A DNA stretch of 64,000 nucleotides from positions 1 through 64,000 of the forward strand of contig NZ_BAGD01000084.1 in assembly GCF_000308635.1 (NCBI RefSeq). The letters are read 5' to 3'. Shown piece by piece: positions 24,556-33,532 of the stretch. This DNA is from Nocardia otitidiscaviarum NBRC 14405 (GTDB lineage: Bacteria; Actinomycetota; Actinomycetes; Mycobacteriales; Mycobacteriaceae). The notes under the pieces were generated by a model. That model searched no databases. It was not told the origin of the DNA and saw only the letters and a list, made by a program, of their open reading frames with translations. How positions within the stretch are numbered: position 1 is the stretch's first letter; each line of letters starts with the position of its first letter. The position numbers were made by a program, and so were the translations under genes.

Positions 24556-25443
24556 ATGCTGACCGGATCCACACTCGCCCGCCGCGCGCTGGGACGCGAA
24601 CTCAAGCGCCTGCGCGAGGCCCACGGCATGAACCAGTCCGCCGCCGGGCGGGTGATCGGAGTGTCGCCCCAGACCATCGGGCGTATGGAGGACGGACTAC
24701 CGACAAAGGTGTCGGACCTGTACATGAACGCCCTGTGCGACGCGTACGAGGCAACCGCGACCGAACGGACGACGCTGTTGGAGCTGGCCTACGAGGTTCG
24801 GACCACCCGCAAGTCCGGTGGTGGCTGGTGGCGCGCGTACGTCGATGAAATGCGCGTCGGCTTCGACCACTACATGAGCTTGGAGGAATCGGCACGGAAG
24901 CTGAGCATCTGGAAGACAGCCGTCGTTCCGGGTCTCCTCCAAACCGCCGAATACCGCCGTTCGATCGAATGGACGGAGCACCCCGATATGCCGTCCGAAC
25001 AGGTCGAGAAGCGCATCGAGATAGCCATGAGAAGACAGAATCGGCTCGACGAGAGCGGCTTCGCGGTCGACGCCATACTGTGGGAAGCCGTCCTCCGCGA
25101 CCAGATCGGCGGACCAGAGGTGATGGCGGATCAACTGCGCAGGCTTTGGGAAGTCTCGCAACTGCCGAACGTTTCGGTCCGCGCCGTCCCATTCAGCGCC
25201 CCACGGCACCTCGGCTCCTGCGTGGGATCTTTTGTGCTGCTGGAGTTCCCGAAGCTCTCAGCGTCCGGATTGACGGGACCGCCAGTGGTATTCGTGGAAG
25301 AATACGCGGGAGACCTCTACCTGGAACGCGAGGCCGAAGTGAGGCGCTACCGCGACGCGTTCGCCGAGATCGGCCGAGCCGCAGTGGACGAGGATGCGAC
25401 CAGACAGCTGATCCTGTCGATAGCGAAGGAGAACGCAGGGTGA
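24556..25443 (+). CDS. XRE helix-turn-helix regulator with DUF5753 domain
   Basis: 295 residues. The N-terminal HTH (about 10-65; 'MNQSAAGRVIGVSPQTIGRME') is followed by the DUF5753 domain (about 95-280), with 'VVPGLLQTAEYRRS' and 'GSFVLLEFP' typical of the Scr1-type antitoxin-like regulators of actinobacteria. The stop overlaps a DUF397 start (GTGA), the classic two-gene arrangement. Related pairs control development (BldB/WhiJ-like systems in Streptomyces) or behave like toxin-antitoxin modules. Which applies here is unknown. Confidence 0.92.
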   Translation: MLTGSTLARRALGRELKRLREAHGMNQSAAGRVIGVSPQTIGRMEDGLPTKVSDLYMNALCDAYEATATERTTLLELAYEVRTTRKSGGGWWRAYVDEMRVGFDHYMSLEESARKLSIWKTAVVPGLLQTAEYRRSIEWTEHPDMPSEQVEKRIEIAMRRQNRLDESGFAVDAILWEAVLRDQIGGPEVMADQLRRLWEVSQLPNVSVRAVPFSAPRHLGSCVGSFVLLEFPKLSASGLTGPPVVFVEEYAGDLYLEREAEVRRYRDAFAEIGRAAVDEDATRQLILSIAKENAG

Positions 25444-25649
25444 AGATCGATCCAGCACAGGCGAAGTGGTTCAAGTCCAGCCACAGCACATCCGGCGGTG
25501 AATGCGTCGAGGCCGCGCACCTGCACGGCGGCATGGTCGGCGTGCGAGATTCCACCTTGGGCACCGAGAGTCCCGTCCTGCTGTTCGACGGACCAGCTTG
25601 GGACGCGTTCACCGATTCCGTTCGAGCCGGGGGCTTCGATCACGCGTAA
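25440..25649 (+). CDS. DUF397 protein
   Basis: 69 residues from GTG 25440, overlapping the XRE stop by four bases. The family signature 'WFKSSHSTSGGECVEAA' and the strand 'VGVRDSTLG' followed by 'WDAFTDSVR' are clear. DUF397 proteins pair with XRE/DUF5753 regulators; interaction or toxin-like roles have been proposed for some. It is too short and buried in another frame to be noticed without the overlap. Confidence 0.9.
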   Translation: MKIDPAQAKWFKSSHSTSGGECVEAAHLHGGMVGVRDSTLGTESPVLLFDGPAWDAFTDSVRAGGFDHA

Positions 25650-25656
25650 CACCGGA

Positions 25657-26451
25657 TCAAAGCCGATACCGGGACCATCCGGGGTAGGCGGGCAAGGTTT
25701 CCGGCGGTTCGTCGGTTGTCACGGTCGTGCGTTCGACTGGTGCGTCGGGATCAATGGTCGCTATCCAGGGCGCACACCGTTCATTGTGGGAATCACCGGT
25801 CGGATTCAGATTGACTGTCCACCCGCGAAATAGGTTGTCCTCCGGTGCCTGCCACACGGGAGGACTGGCAGGAACCGATAGGGGGGCTGCGGTCGTCGTC
25901 GCGGTGGGCTTCGACGGGTCCGTATTCGGCGGACGGTAGTCCAGATCATTGCTGATGAAGGTTATCGTTTGCAGATTACCGGTGCGGCTGCGGGAAGAAT
26001 TGTACTTGCCGTCACGCTCCCGAGCGTAATCTTTGAACGATTCGCAGACGTACGAGATGAATCCCGTGTCTGTAGGGACTATTTCGAGAATGTGCCGGTA
26101 CAGCGTTCCGTAAATCATGGTGCCGCGACTTGCTGTCACGCGGAAGTAGAGATCCCGTATCCGGTCGTCGGTTACAGCCTCGTCGAACCCCGGATACGAG
26201 TTCTCCACCCCTGCTTTCGTCGCTACTTCGAGGGCTTCCTCAGCGGCGCGGGTGAGGGTGGGAAACGAGTCGAACAGGTCGATTCCGGGGTCGGCGGACC
26301 AGATCACCGTGGCATTCAGTACCTCCGCAGGCGGTGTATACGCCTGTGTGCCCGGTCCGATCGGCGCATCGGTTTCGCTCCCGGTGCAGGCAGCTGCCAG
26401 GAACGCCGTGACCACGATAGACACAGCGCGAGGATACGCACTTCTCGTCAT
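25657..26451 (-). CDS. Putative lipoprotein at the end of a T7SS-like operon
   Basis: 264 residues from ATG 26451, overlapping the upstream stop by four bases (ATGA). The signal peptide ends in the lipobox 'LAAAC', with Cys at about residue 22. The exported part has no family I recognise; it includes a Thr/Pro linker ('TATTTAAPLSVPASPP') in its second half and two further Cys residues. The overlap implies co-expression with the large secreted-type protein upstream. It is convergent with DUF397, seven bases apart. Confidence 0.75.
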   Translation of the reverse strand: MTRSAYPRAVSIVVTAFLAAACTGSETDAPIGPGTQAYTPPAEVLNATVIWSADPGIDLFDSFPTLTRAAEEALEVATKAGVENSYPGFDEAVTDDRIRDLYFRVTASRGTMIYGTLYRHILEIVPTDTGFISYVCESFKDYARERDGKYNSSRSRTGNLQTITFISNDLDYRPPNTDPSKPTATTTAAPLSVPASPPVWQAPEDNLFRGWTVNLNPTGDSHNERCAPWIATIDPDAPVERTTVTTDEPPETLPAYPGWSRYRL

Positions 26452-29062
26452 TCCCGGTGCCTCCATTGGTTGTACCTGTCAGAGCTCGCGCCGCCGTTCT
26501 TCAGCACGCTCTCGAGGGCCACAGTGTTGCTACTATTGCCTCTGTACAGCACCTCACGATCGTTGATCAGCGCTGCCTCGGTGACCGCGTCGGTGTAGTC
26601 GGTCTTGTTCGTCAAACCGGCATTCTCCAAAATCCTCGGCAACGCGTTATATCCCGCATTCACCACGCGCGCAACCTCATCATTGTTTGCCGCGTTCGTC
26701 TCCGCACTCAATTGCACGTAGGTCTTGAGTGTTCCATCGGCGTTGCGGAATACCTCTGGTACCGTCGCGGGGTCGATATGCCCACCGTTGACGAGCCCCT
26801 GCATCATGGCGTACATGCGGTTGTTCGCATCGCCGATCTCGGCCGGGTTGTAGTTCTTGAATTCCTCCCCATCCGCGCTCTGAATCCCGACCTCCGGGAA
26901 CGGATTCACGAATGTCCCGTCCACCGAGATGATGTCGTTCTTGAAGAACTCCGTTACCGCCGCCGCACCCGCATATCCGGGGCCGAATCCACCGAGCGCG
27001 ATCTGTGCGGCGGTGTAGGCGGCGGCGTACTTCTGCTGTTTGGTGGTATCGGCGTCTTGGGCGTTGAGCTGCCGGTCGGCGATCTCGGCTTCCATACCGG
27101 CGTTGACCAGCCAGCGCAGATCACCGGACTGGGTGCCGAGCAGGTGGTTTTCCTCGCCGTTGGCGTAGCGGTCGGCGTAGATGCCGTCTATGCGTTCAGC
27201 TTCGGCCAGCGCGGCGCTGTTGATGATGGTGGCCGCCTCGGGGTCGCTGTTCAGGATGCTGACCACCCGCGTGGCCTCGACCGGCCCGCCGAGCGGGCCG
27301 AATCCGGCGGTGTTCTTCAGATCGTCATTGGCGTCGACAAGATCGAGGGTGTACGGGGCGAGCGCGGCGGCCAATGCCTTGGTGGCGACCGGGTTCACCT
27401 CCCCGAGCGACTGCCCGTCATGGCCGGGCATATCGAGCCAGTTCTCGTACAGGTTCGTGCCGTTCGCTCCCGACTCGGTGGTGGAGAGCAGCTGCGCCAG
27501 GCCGTACGCCGCTTCACCGGCCCGCTCCGCGCGTTCGACCTGCGCCGGGTTGTCGGGGTCGGTGATGCGCGCGTCCTCGTTGGTCCAGGTGAACATCTCC
27601 GACAGCGCCGCGCCGTCGTCGCTCCACCCGTGCTGGAGCAGCGGCACGATCACATCGTCGCGGTGGTAGCCGTCGTATGCCTGCCCGGGGGTGTCCTTGC
27701 CGAACAGCTCCTCCGGGCCGTTGCCGGTGAGCAGTGCGTAATTGGCCTCGTCGCTGCGGGTTCCGGCACTGACGAAGTTCTGGATCGTCTGCTCACCGGC
27801 CCCGTCGTAACTGCCACCGCCGGACCAGGCGTCGGCCAGACCCGCCAGGTGCGCGCCCTGGCGGGTCAGCTCCATGCCGAACCGCTGCCCGGGTTCGTTG
27901 CCTTCCCCGGCCGCATCGACCAGACTGGCGAACCGCCCCAGGTCGCGTTGATAGTCCGGGCTCGCGCCGCTGTTCCCGCCGAACAGCCCGCCGGTCCGGT
28001 AGTCGTCGGGCACCTCGCGGGTATTGCCGTCCGGTGTGTCCAGGCCCGGCCGGGTGCCGACCAGCTCACGAATCTCAGGGGGCAGCCGATCGTATCCACC
28101 GCGCACCACTCCCGAGGGCCGCACACCGTCACGCACGACGACCTTGTCGTTCGACAGCGTCATCAGACCGTTGGCGAGGTTCTCGCGCAGCTGTATCGCC
28201 TGCGGAGAACCGTTGCTCTCCAATTGCGTTGCGAACTCGAGCAACCCGTCACGCCCGGCGCTGGCGTAGAACTCGGTCAGATATGCCATGGACGACAACG
28301 GGACGGTGACTTCCTGACCGATGGCGAGCGCTTCGAGCTGGTCCGGGGTCAGGCCCGTCTCGGCGAGCCGCGCCGCGATGCGCTGCATCTGGGCATCGGT
28401 CGCGGTGCCGTCCGCGATGGCGATACCGTCCTCCCGGCCGGTCTCGTACCCCAGCTCGGAATCATCGACCAATCCGCCTTCGGGCAGCGGGGAATTGATT
28501 CCGTCACCGAAGTAGATGCCGCGATCACGCGCCTCCCCGGACGCGGCGACGATCTTCTGCGCTTCCTCCATGGCGGCATCGCGCAGCGACAGCAGCGCCG
28601 TGCGTATGGCGTCCTGATGGAACTTGCAGTTGTCGCGGATCTGCTTGGCCTGCTCATCGGTCACGCCCTCGGGCTTGGTCGCTCCGACCAACCAGGAATC
28701 ATTGACCGTATAGGTTTCCCCCGCGACCGCGCCCGCCGGGTCTTCGGCGTCGGCGACCTTGTTCAGCAGATTCTCGCGTTCATTGTGCAATCGGGTGTCG
28801 GCGGCCCGCAGTGCGGTGACGACGTCGTCGACCTCATCACCGACCTTCAGGCTTTCCCGGTGCTCCTCGCCGACTCGGTTGTAGGCGGCATCATGTGCGT
28901 TACCCGCCCAACTGCCGTTCAGGTTCGCGAAGTGTTCGGCATCGATCCCGACAACTCGCCGTACGTCTTCGCCGCCGCCTCGATCGTCGCCGCCAGGTCC
29001 GACAGCGCGCTGGTACGCCATGCGGTGACGTTCGCCCGGGTCAGGTTCCATTCCTGGGCCAT
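26448..29062 (-). pseudogene. Large WXG-type/TPR-region protein gene with a frameshift
   Basis: The natural start is ATG 29062, overlapping the upstream stop as TGATG. It encodes 'MAQEWNLTRANVTAWRTSAL' and about 25 further sensible residues, then meets a stop. From about 28,980 the sequence continues in another frame ('GIDAEHFANLNGSWAGNAH') to the TGA at 26448. Restoring one base gives about 871 residues. The helical N-terminus with a W-A-G turn resembles the WXG/ESX fold found in long actinobacterial proteins encoded after EspC-like genes; the remainder is mostly helical, with no catalytic motif I can name. It may be a real mutation, a sequencing error or recoding. Without a fix, the 867-codon frame starting at 29051 has an out-of-frame N-terminus. 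Confidence 0.75.
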
Positions 29063-29385
29063 CAGCCGTTGTCCGCCGCCCGGAAGTCGAATCCGGCCAT
29101 CAGCTCCACGAACTCGCCCTCGGACACCGTCTCGGCGGCGTTGTACACACCGGTGGCCTGGTCGATCGCGGAACCGATCCGCCCGATCCGCTCGGCCACC
29201 CGATACCAGGCGCGTTCGATGTTCTCGGTCGCCAGGTCGGCGGTGTCACCGAGCGCCGTACCCGGCAATGCGGCACCGACGGACTCCGCGAACGATCGGA
29301 CATCGATGCCGTCGATCGCGACCTTCACCCCCGCCAGTGTTGTGGCCAAGGTCCTCAGCTGATCGATATCGGCCTGCACCAACAT
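29062..29385 (-). CDS. EspC-like (ESX/type VII secretion) small protein
   Basis: 107 residues, all helical, from ATG 29385. The size, the helical hairpin and the C-terminal 'YNAAE' (about 81-85) fit the YxxxD/E export signal of type VII substrates of the EspC/DUF2580 group. Its stop overlaps the start of the large WXG-type gene by one base, so the two are probably a co-secreted pair. No ESX core genes (eccB-E, mycP) lie in the window, so secretion would depend on a system elsewhere. Confidence 0.75.
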   Translation of the reverse strand: MLVQADIDQLRTLATTLAGVKVAIDGIDVRSFAESVGAALPGTALGDTADLATENIERAWYRVAERIGRIGSAIDQATGVYNAAETVSEGEFVELMAGFDFRAADNG

Positions 29386-29457
29386 TGGTCATCCCCCCTC
29401 CCGCAGCGCACGGACTTCAGTCGGATTCCAAGGCCCGATCGTACGACAGCACGCGAT

Positions 29458-29667
29458 CTACCACCATGGAGGATCGATGATGCTGCCGCGCATGGGTTCG
29501 GCCTCCCAGTCCTCGTAACTCATGGTGGTCTCGGTGGGCTCGGTCGTCGGCGGTTCGGCCGACGCTGTCGTCGACGCCTGAGGTGCGGGCGAGGCTTCCG
29601 CTTCCTCGGATTCCCGCATCGCTCGCACGAACTCCGCCGGAAGCCCGGCATATGGGTCGGTCGCCAT
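29458..29667 (-). CDS. Small hypothetical protein, first gene of the T7SS-like operon
   Basis: 69 residues from ATG 29667, with a strong ribosome site (GGAGGAG). The N-terminus 'MATDPYAGLPAEFVRAMRE' is followed by a Thr/Glu/Pro-rich low-complexity centre and an acidic end with three Trp residues, the last two at the C-terminus. It lies 72 bases upstream of the EspC-like gene in the same direction. Function unknown; the first of a likely four-gene unit. Confidence 0.65.
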   Translation of the reverse strand: MATDPYAGLPAEFVRAMRESEEAEASPAPQASTTASAEPPTTEPTETTMSYEDWEAEPMRGSIIDPPWW

Positions 29668-29872
29668 CCCATCTCCTCCCCGCCCGTTCCGTGCCTTCCA
29701 GTCAACCACGACGGCACGCCCGCCCATTGTCGTGCGCGAGTGGACGACGTACCGACGCGTCACGCCGCTGTTTGTCGTCCGCACCCCAGGGTAAGTCGCC
29801 GACAGGCCCGGCATTTCGGGCAGCGCGATCCGCGGTGTTCCGAGTGCCGGATCGTAGAAAGGCGATGAGGAT

Positions 29873-30328
29873 ATGGCGACCTACAACACCAGCACCAGAC
29901 GATGGACTCCGGTACAGCTCGCCTCCGCCGCCGTCGGCGCGGTATTCCTGCTGGTAGGCGTGCTCGGATTCATTCCAGGCGTCACGACCGACTTCGACAC
30001 CATGAAGTTCGCGGGCCACGAGTCCGGGGCCGAACTGCTCGGCGTCTTCCAGGTGTCGATCCTGCACAATATCGTCCACCTGCTCTTCGGCGTCGTGGGC
30101 GTCCTGGCGGCCCGCACCGTATCGATGTCACGCGGCTTCCTGATCGGCGGCGGCGTGATCTACCTGGCCCTCTGGATCTACGGCCTGGTGATCGACAAGA
30201 CCTCCGACGCCAACTTCGTTCCCCTCAACACCGCCGACGACTGGCTGCACTTCGGCCTCGGCGTCGGCATGGTCCTGCTGGGCCTGCTGCTCCCGCGCCT
30301 CGCCACCCAGACCGTGGCACGGACCTGA
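29873..30328 (+). CDS. DUF4383 membrane protein
   Basis: 151 residues, with four predicted helices starting near 15-37, 62-80, 88-107 and 124-142. The segment 'NIVHLLFGVVGVLAAR' and the later 'NTADDWLHFGLGVGMV' are typical of DUF4383 proteins in actinobacteria. Function unknown. It has its own strong terminator shared with yebC. Confidence 0.85.
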   Translation: MATYNTSTRRWTPVQLASAAVGAVFLLVGVLGFIPGVTTDFDTMKFAGHESGAELLGVFQVSILHNIVHLLFGVVGVLAARTVSMSRGFLIGGGVIYLALWIYGLVIDKTSDANFVPLNTADDWLHFGLGVGMVLLGLLLPRLATQTVART

Positions 30329-30357
30329 CGATCGATCCCGATATCCCCGGAACACGG

Positions 30358-30390
30358 ACGACCCCCGGCAGCGTGGCTGCCGGGGGTCGT
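30358..30390. terminator. Bidirectional terminator between DUF4383 gene and yebC
   Basis: Perfect 15-bp arms (ACGACCCCCGGCAGC at 30358-30372 and its complement at 30376-30390) with a three-base loop GTG. It lies between two convergent stops (30328 and 30402). It is a very stable hairpin without a long U-tract, as is usual in GC-rich actinobacteria. Confidence 0.85.
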
Positions 30391-30401
30391 CGGGTATCGC
30401 G

Positions 30402-31157
30402 CTATTCCGCGTCGAGTTGCGCCAGCACCTCGTCCGAGACGTCGATATTGGTGTACACGTTCTGCACGTCGTCGCAGTCCTCGAGGGCGTCGACGAGCTT
30501 GAACACCTTCTTGGCCAGGTCGGCGTCGGCGGGGACCGACACCGACGGCTGGAAGCCGGATTCGGCCGAGTTGTAGTCGATGCCCGCGCCCTGCAGGGCG
30601 CTGCGGACCGCCACCAGGTCGCCCGGTTCGGAGATGATCTCGAACTCCTCGCCCAGGTCGTTGACCTCTTCGGCACCGGCGTCGAGCACGGCCATCAGGA
30701 CGTCGTCCTCGGACAGGCCGTTCTTCTCCAGGGTCACGACGCCCTTGCGGGAGAACAGGTACGACACCGAGCCCGGGTCGGCCATATTGCCGCCGTTGCG
30801 GGTCACCGCCACGCGGACCTCGCCCGCGGCGCGGTTGCGGTTGTCGGTGAGGCATTCCACCAGCACCGCGACACCGCTGGGACCGTAGCCCTCGTACATG
30901 ATGGTCTGCCAGTCGGCACCGCCGGCCTCTTCGCCGCCGCCGCGCTTGCGGGCGCGCTCGATATTGTCCAGCGGCACCGAGTTCTTGCGGGCCTTCTGGA
31001 TGGCGTCGTAGAGCGTCGGGTTGCCATCCGGGTCACCACCACCGGTCCGCGCCGCCACCTCGATGTTCTTGATCAGCTTCGCGAAGAGCTTGCCCCGCTT
31101 GGCGTCGAGGGCAGCCTTCTTGTGCTTGGTGGTGGCCCATTTGGAGTGGCCGCTCAT
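30402..31157 (-). CDS. YebC/TACO1-family protein
   Basis: 251 residues, with the invariant start 'MSGHSKWATTKHKK' and the three-domain YebC fold throughout ('GGNMADPGSVSYLFSRKGV' at the domain junction). Members act as transcriptional regulators or, for some, as translation factors that help ribosomes at proline-rich stretches. It is at the conserved place downstream of pdxT. Next to ruvC in many genomes, but not here. Confidence 0.95.
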   Translation of the reverse strand: MSGHSKWATTKHKKAALDAKRGKLFAKLIKNIEVAARTGGGDPDGNPTLYDAIQKARKNSVPLDNIERARKRGGGEEAGGADWQTIMYEGYGPSGVAVLVECLTDNRNRAAGEVRVAVTRNGGNMADPGSVSYLFSRKGVVTLEKNGLSEDDVLMAVLDAGAEEVNDLGEEFEIISEPGDLVAVRSALQGAGIDYNSAESGFQPSVSVPADADLAKKVFKLVDALEDCDDVQNVYTNIDVSDEVLAQLDAE

Positions 31158-31191
31158 TCCCTACTTCCTCTTTTCAGGGGACGTGTTTTCC

Positions 31192-31206
31192 CGATAGAGA
31201 CTATCG
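31192..31206. promoter_or_regulatory. 15-bp palindrome between pdxT and yebC
   Basis: CGATAG-AGA-CTATCG at 31192-31206, five bases past the pdxT stop and 35 bases before the yebC start. It could be a protein-binding site or a weak RNA hairpin in the intercistronic leader. Confidence 0.35.
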
Positions 31207-31211
31207 CGCGT

Positions 31212-31835
31212 TCACACACCGGCGCGTGGGCGCACCATGGTGTCGACGAACAGCCGGTGAACTCGCAGATCGCCGGTGACCTCCGGATGGAACGAGGTCG
31301 CCATGACATTGCCCTGCCGAACGGCCACCATCCGGCCCGCCGCGGGGCCGGAGGGCACGGTCGCCAGCACCTCGACCCCGTCGCCGATCTTCTCCACCCA
31401 CGGGGCGCGGATGAACACCGCGCGCACCTGGCCGTCGTCGAGTCCGGTGTAGTCGAGATCGGTTTCGAAACTATCCACCTGACGGCCGAAAGCGTTGCGC
31501 CGCACCGTCATATCGATGCCGTACAGCGGCTGCATATCCGGCCGGGTGTCGAGCACCTCCGAGGCCAGCAGGATCATGCCCGCACAGGAGCCGTACGCGG
31601 GCATCCCGTCGCGCAGCCGCTGCCGCAGCGGCTCCAGCAGGTCGAAGACCTCGAGCAGCTTGCTGATGGTGGTCGATTCCCCGCCGGGCAGCACCAGCGC
31701 GTCCACCGCGGCGAGTTCGGCGGCCCGCCGCACCGGAACCGGCTCGGCCCCGCATTCGGCGAGCGCGCGCATATGCTCGCGGACGTCGCCCTGCAGAGCC
31801 AGCACACCAATGGTCGGATTCACGGCTTCGAGCAT
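31212..31835 (-). CDS. pdxT: Pyridoxal 5'-phosphate synthase glutaminase subunit PdxT
   Basis: Hydrolyses glutamine and passes ammonia to PdxS for de novo vitamin B6 synthesis; 207 residues. The triad is present: Cys in 'YGSCAGMILL', and His and Glu in 'SFHPEVTGD'. 'PGGESTTISKLL' is the oxyanion and specificity loop. ATG 31835 is chosen; GTG 31823 ('MNPTIGVLAL') is equally plausible. The upstream gene is tesB. The partner pdxS is about 9 kb away. Confidence 0.95.
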   Translation of the reverse strand: MLEAVNPTIGVLALQGDVREHMRALAECGAEPVPVRRAAELAAVDALVLPGGESTTISKLLEVFDLLEPLRQRLRDGMPAYGSCAGMILLASEVLDTRPDMQPLYGIDMTVRRNAFGRQVDSFETDLDYTGLDDGQVRAVFIRAPWVEKIGDGVEVLATVPSGPAAGRMVAVRQGNVMATSFHPEVTGDLRVHRLFVDTMVRPRAGV

Positions 31836-31881
31836 ACGGACCGCGGTCCTGGTGACCCGGCACACCCACGGGCGGCGCGGA

Positions 31882-32730
31882 TCAGTTGGTGCCGGGCGGG
31901 AACGACGCACCCGGCTCGCGCAGGGTGCGGATGAGCCCCTCCTGCAGCACGACCGCCACCAACTCGCCGCGCTGATTCCAGATCCGCCCGGCGGTCAGCG
32001 CCCGGCCCAGCCCGGCGGAGGGCGACTGCTGGTCGTAGAGCAGCCAGTCGTCGGCGCGGAACGGGCGCAGGAACCACATGGCGTGATCGAGCGACGCGTT
32101 CTGGGTGGGTTCGTCGGGGTGGATGACCTTCGAGGACCCCAGCAGCGTCATATCGCTCATATAGGCCAGCGTGCACACGTGGAACAGCGGATCGTCGGGC
32201 AGCGGGTGCCGGTAGCGGAACCACACCTGCTGCTGGGCGGCCAGTCCGTCGCGGCGCGATACCTGCTCCTGCGGGATGGTGCGGATATCCCAGTGCTCCC
32301 ATTCGCGCATGGCCCACAGCCGCTCCGGGCTCATGGTGGTCTTGGCGTCGGGCATGTCGTGCGGCGGCGGCACGACGGGCATGGTGTCCTGGTGCTGCGG
32401 CCCCTCGTCGCCCACATGGAACGACGCCGACATGGTGAAGATGGCCTCGCCGTTCTGCACGCCGGTCACCCGGCGGGTGCAGAAGGAGCGTCCGTCGCGA
32501 ATCCGGTCGACCAGGTACACGGTCGGCTCCACCGGATTGCCGGGGCGCAGGAAGTAGCCGTGCAGGGAATGCACCTGGAAGCGCGGTTCCACGGTGCGCA
32601 CCGCCGCGACCAGCGCCTGCCCGGCGACCTGCCCTCCGAATGTGCGCGGCAGCTGCGTCTTGGTGGACGCGCCGCGGAAGATGTCGCGCTCGATGTGCTC
32701 TATCTCGAGGGCCTCTTCGATCGTCGCCAT
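31882..32730 (-). CDS. tesB: Acyl-CoA thioesterase II
   Basis: Hydrolyses acyl-CoA to free fatty acid and CoA; 282 residues with the double hot-dog fold of TesB. 'FRGASTKTQLPRTFGGQVAGQAL' (in two parts) lies in the first hot dog. 'NASLDHAMWFLRPF' carries the catalytic Asp in the second, and the Thr/Gln positions are in 'GRALTAGRIW' and 'VVLQEGLIR'. It starts at ATG 32730 and is divergent from the kinase-like gene. In M. tuberculosis tesB2 sits directly between pdxS and pdxT. Confidence 0.95.
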   Translation of the reverse strand: MATIEEALEIEHIERDIFRGASTKTQLPRTFGGQVAGQALVAAVRTVEPRFQVHSLHGYFLRPGNPVEPTVYLVDRIRDGRSFCTRRVTGVQNGEAIFTMSASFHVGDEGPQHQDTMPVVPPPHDMPDAKTTMSPERLWAMREWEHWDIRTIPQEQVSRRDGLAAQQQVWFRYRHPLPDDPLFHVCTLAYMSDMTLLGSSKVIHPDEPTQNASLDHAMWFLRPFRADDWLLYDQQSPSAGLGRALTAGRIWNQRGELVAVVLQEGLIRTLREPGASFPPGTN

Positions 32731-32815
32731 GCACCGTCCCTTTCCGGATTGTCCGGCTCAGGCTAACAACCTGGCGGCGACGTTCGAGCGAATGGTGCCG
32801 GGTATAGATGGTGGG

Positions 32816-33427
32816 GTGCCCGAGTTCGCCGCTCTCACCCCGGAGGCTCTCGCCGACCGCATCGCCGACCGCGCCTTCTCCCTCCCCGAACCCGCCGTGG
32901 TGGCCGTGGACGGGGCCGACGCCGCCGATCCCGTGCGCTTCGCCCGCACCGTCGCCGACCGGGCCGTCGGCCACGGCCGCACCGCCGCCGTGATCGCCCT
33001 GCACGACTTCGTCCGCCCCGCCTCCCTGCGCTACGAATTCGGCCGCACCGACGAACTGTCCTACCGCACCGCCTGGTTCGACTATTCGGCCCTGAATCGC
33101 GAAGTCCTGCAACCACTCCGCACCCACCACCGCTACCTCCCCGCCCTGTGGGACGAACGCACCGACCGCTCCGCCCGCGCCACCACCCGCGAAACCCCAC
33201 CGAACACCGTCCTGCTCGTCGCGGGCCCGATGCTGCTCGGCCGCAACCTACCCTTCGATCTGACGGTAGCCCTGCGCATGTCCGACACCGCCCTCCACCG
33301 CACCACCCCCGAAGCGGACACGTTCACGATCGCCGCCCTGCACGAACACGACCGCGGCCACCACGAGGAACCCGACATCATCGTCGCCTGGGACCACCCC
33401 ACCCGCCCCGCCCTCCGGCTGCGATAG
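32816..33427 (+). CDS. Uridine kinase-like protein with a lost P-loop
   Basis: 203 residues from GTG 32816. The fold resembles uridine kinase-like P-loop proteins of actinobacteria: 'YRTAWFDYSALNREVLQPL' and 'LLVAGPMLLGRNLPFDLTVAL' match the substrate strand and the segment preceding the lid. Where Walker A should stand, the sequence is 'VDGADAADPVRFA', with no GK[ST]. ATP-dependent phosphorylation is therefore doubtful, and it may be a binding or regulatory relative. An alternative ATG at 32792 would add eight residues. Confidence 0.7.
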   Translation: MPEFAALTPEALADRIADRAFSLPEPAVVAVDGADAADPVRFARTVADRAVGHGRTAAVIALHDFVRPASLRYEFGRTDELSYRTAWFDYSALNREVLQPLRTHHRYLPALWDERTDRSARATTRETPPNTVLLVAGPMLLGRNLPFDLTVALRMSDTALHRTTPEADTFTIAALHEHDRGHHEEPDIIVAWDHPTRPALRLR

Positions 33428-33511
33428 CCCGACCCGAACGACGCGCAGCAGAATCTCCGGCAGCACGTGGCCTTCCCTCTTGGCGCTCCGGCGGTGGACA
33501 TCCGCCTGGAG

Positions 33512-33532
33512 CCCCGCTTCGTTTCAGCGGGG
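33512..33532. terminator. Hairpin between convergent kinase-like gene and tetR
   Basis: Seven-bp arms CCCCGCT (33512-33518) and AGCGGGG (33526-33532) with a seven-base loop. The second arm includes the tetR stop codon region. A second imperfect stem (GCTCCGGCGG against CCGCCTGGAGC) lies just upstream, at about 33485-33512. Likely transcription end for both genes. Confidence 0.5.

Noticed and set aside
26457..29480. Plus-strand frame of 1007 codons opposite the WXG-type operon
   Set aside because: No recognisable domain or ribosome site. The minus-strand genes explain the region, including start/stop overlaps.
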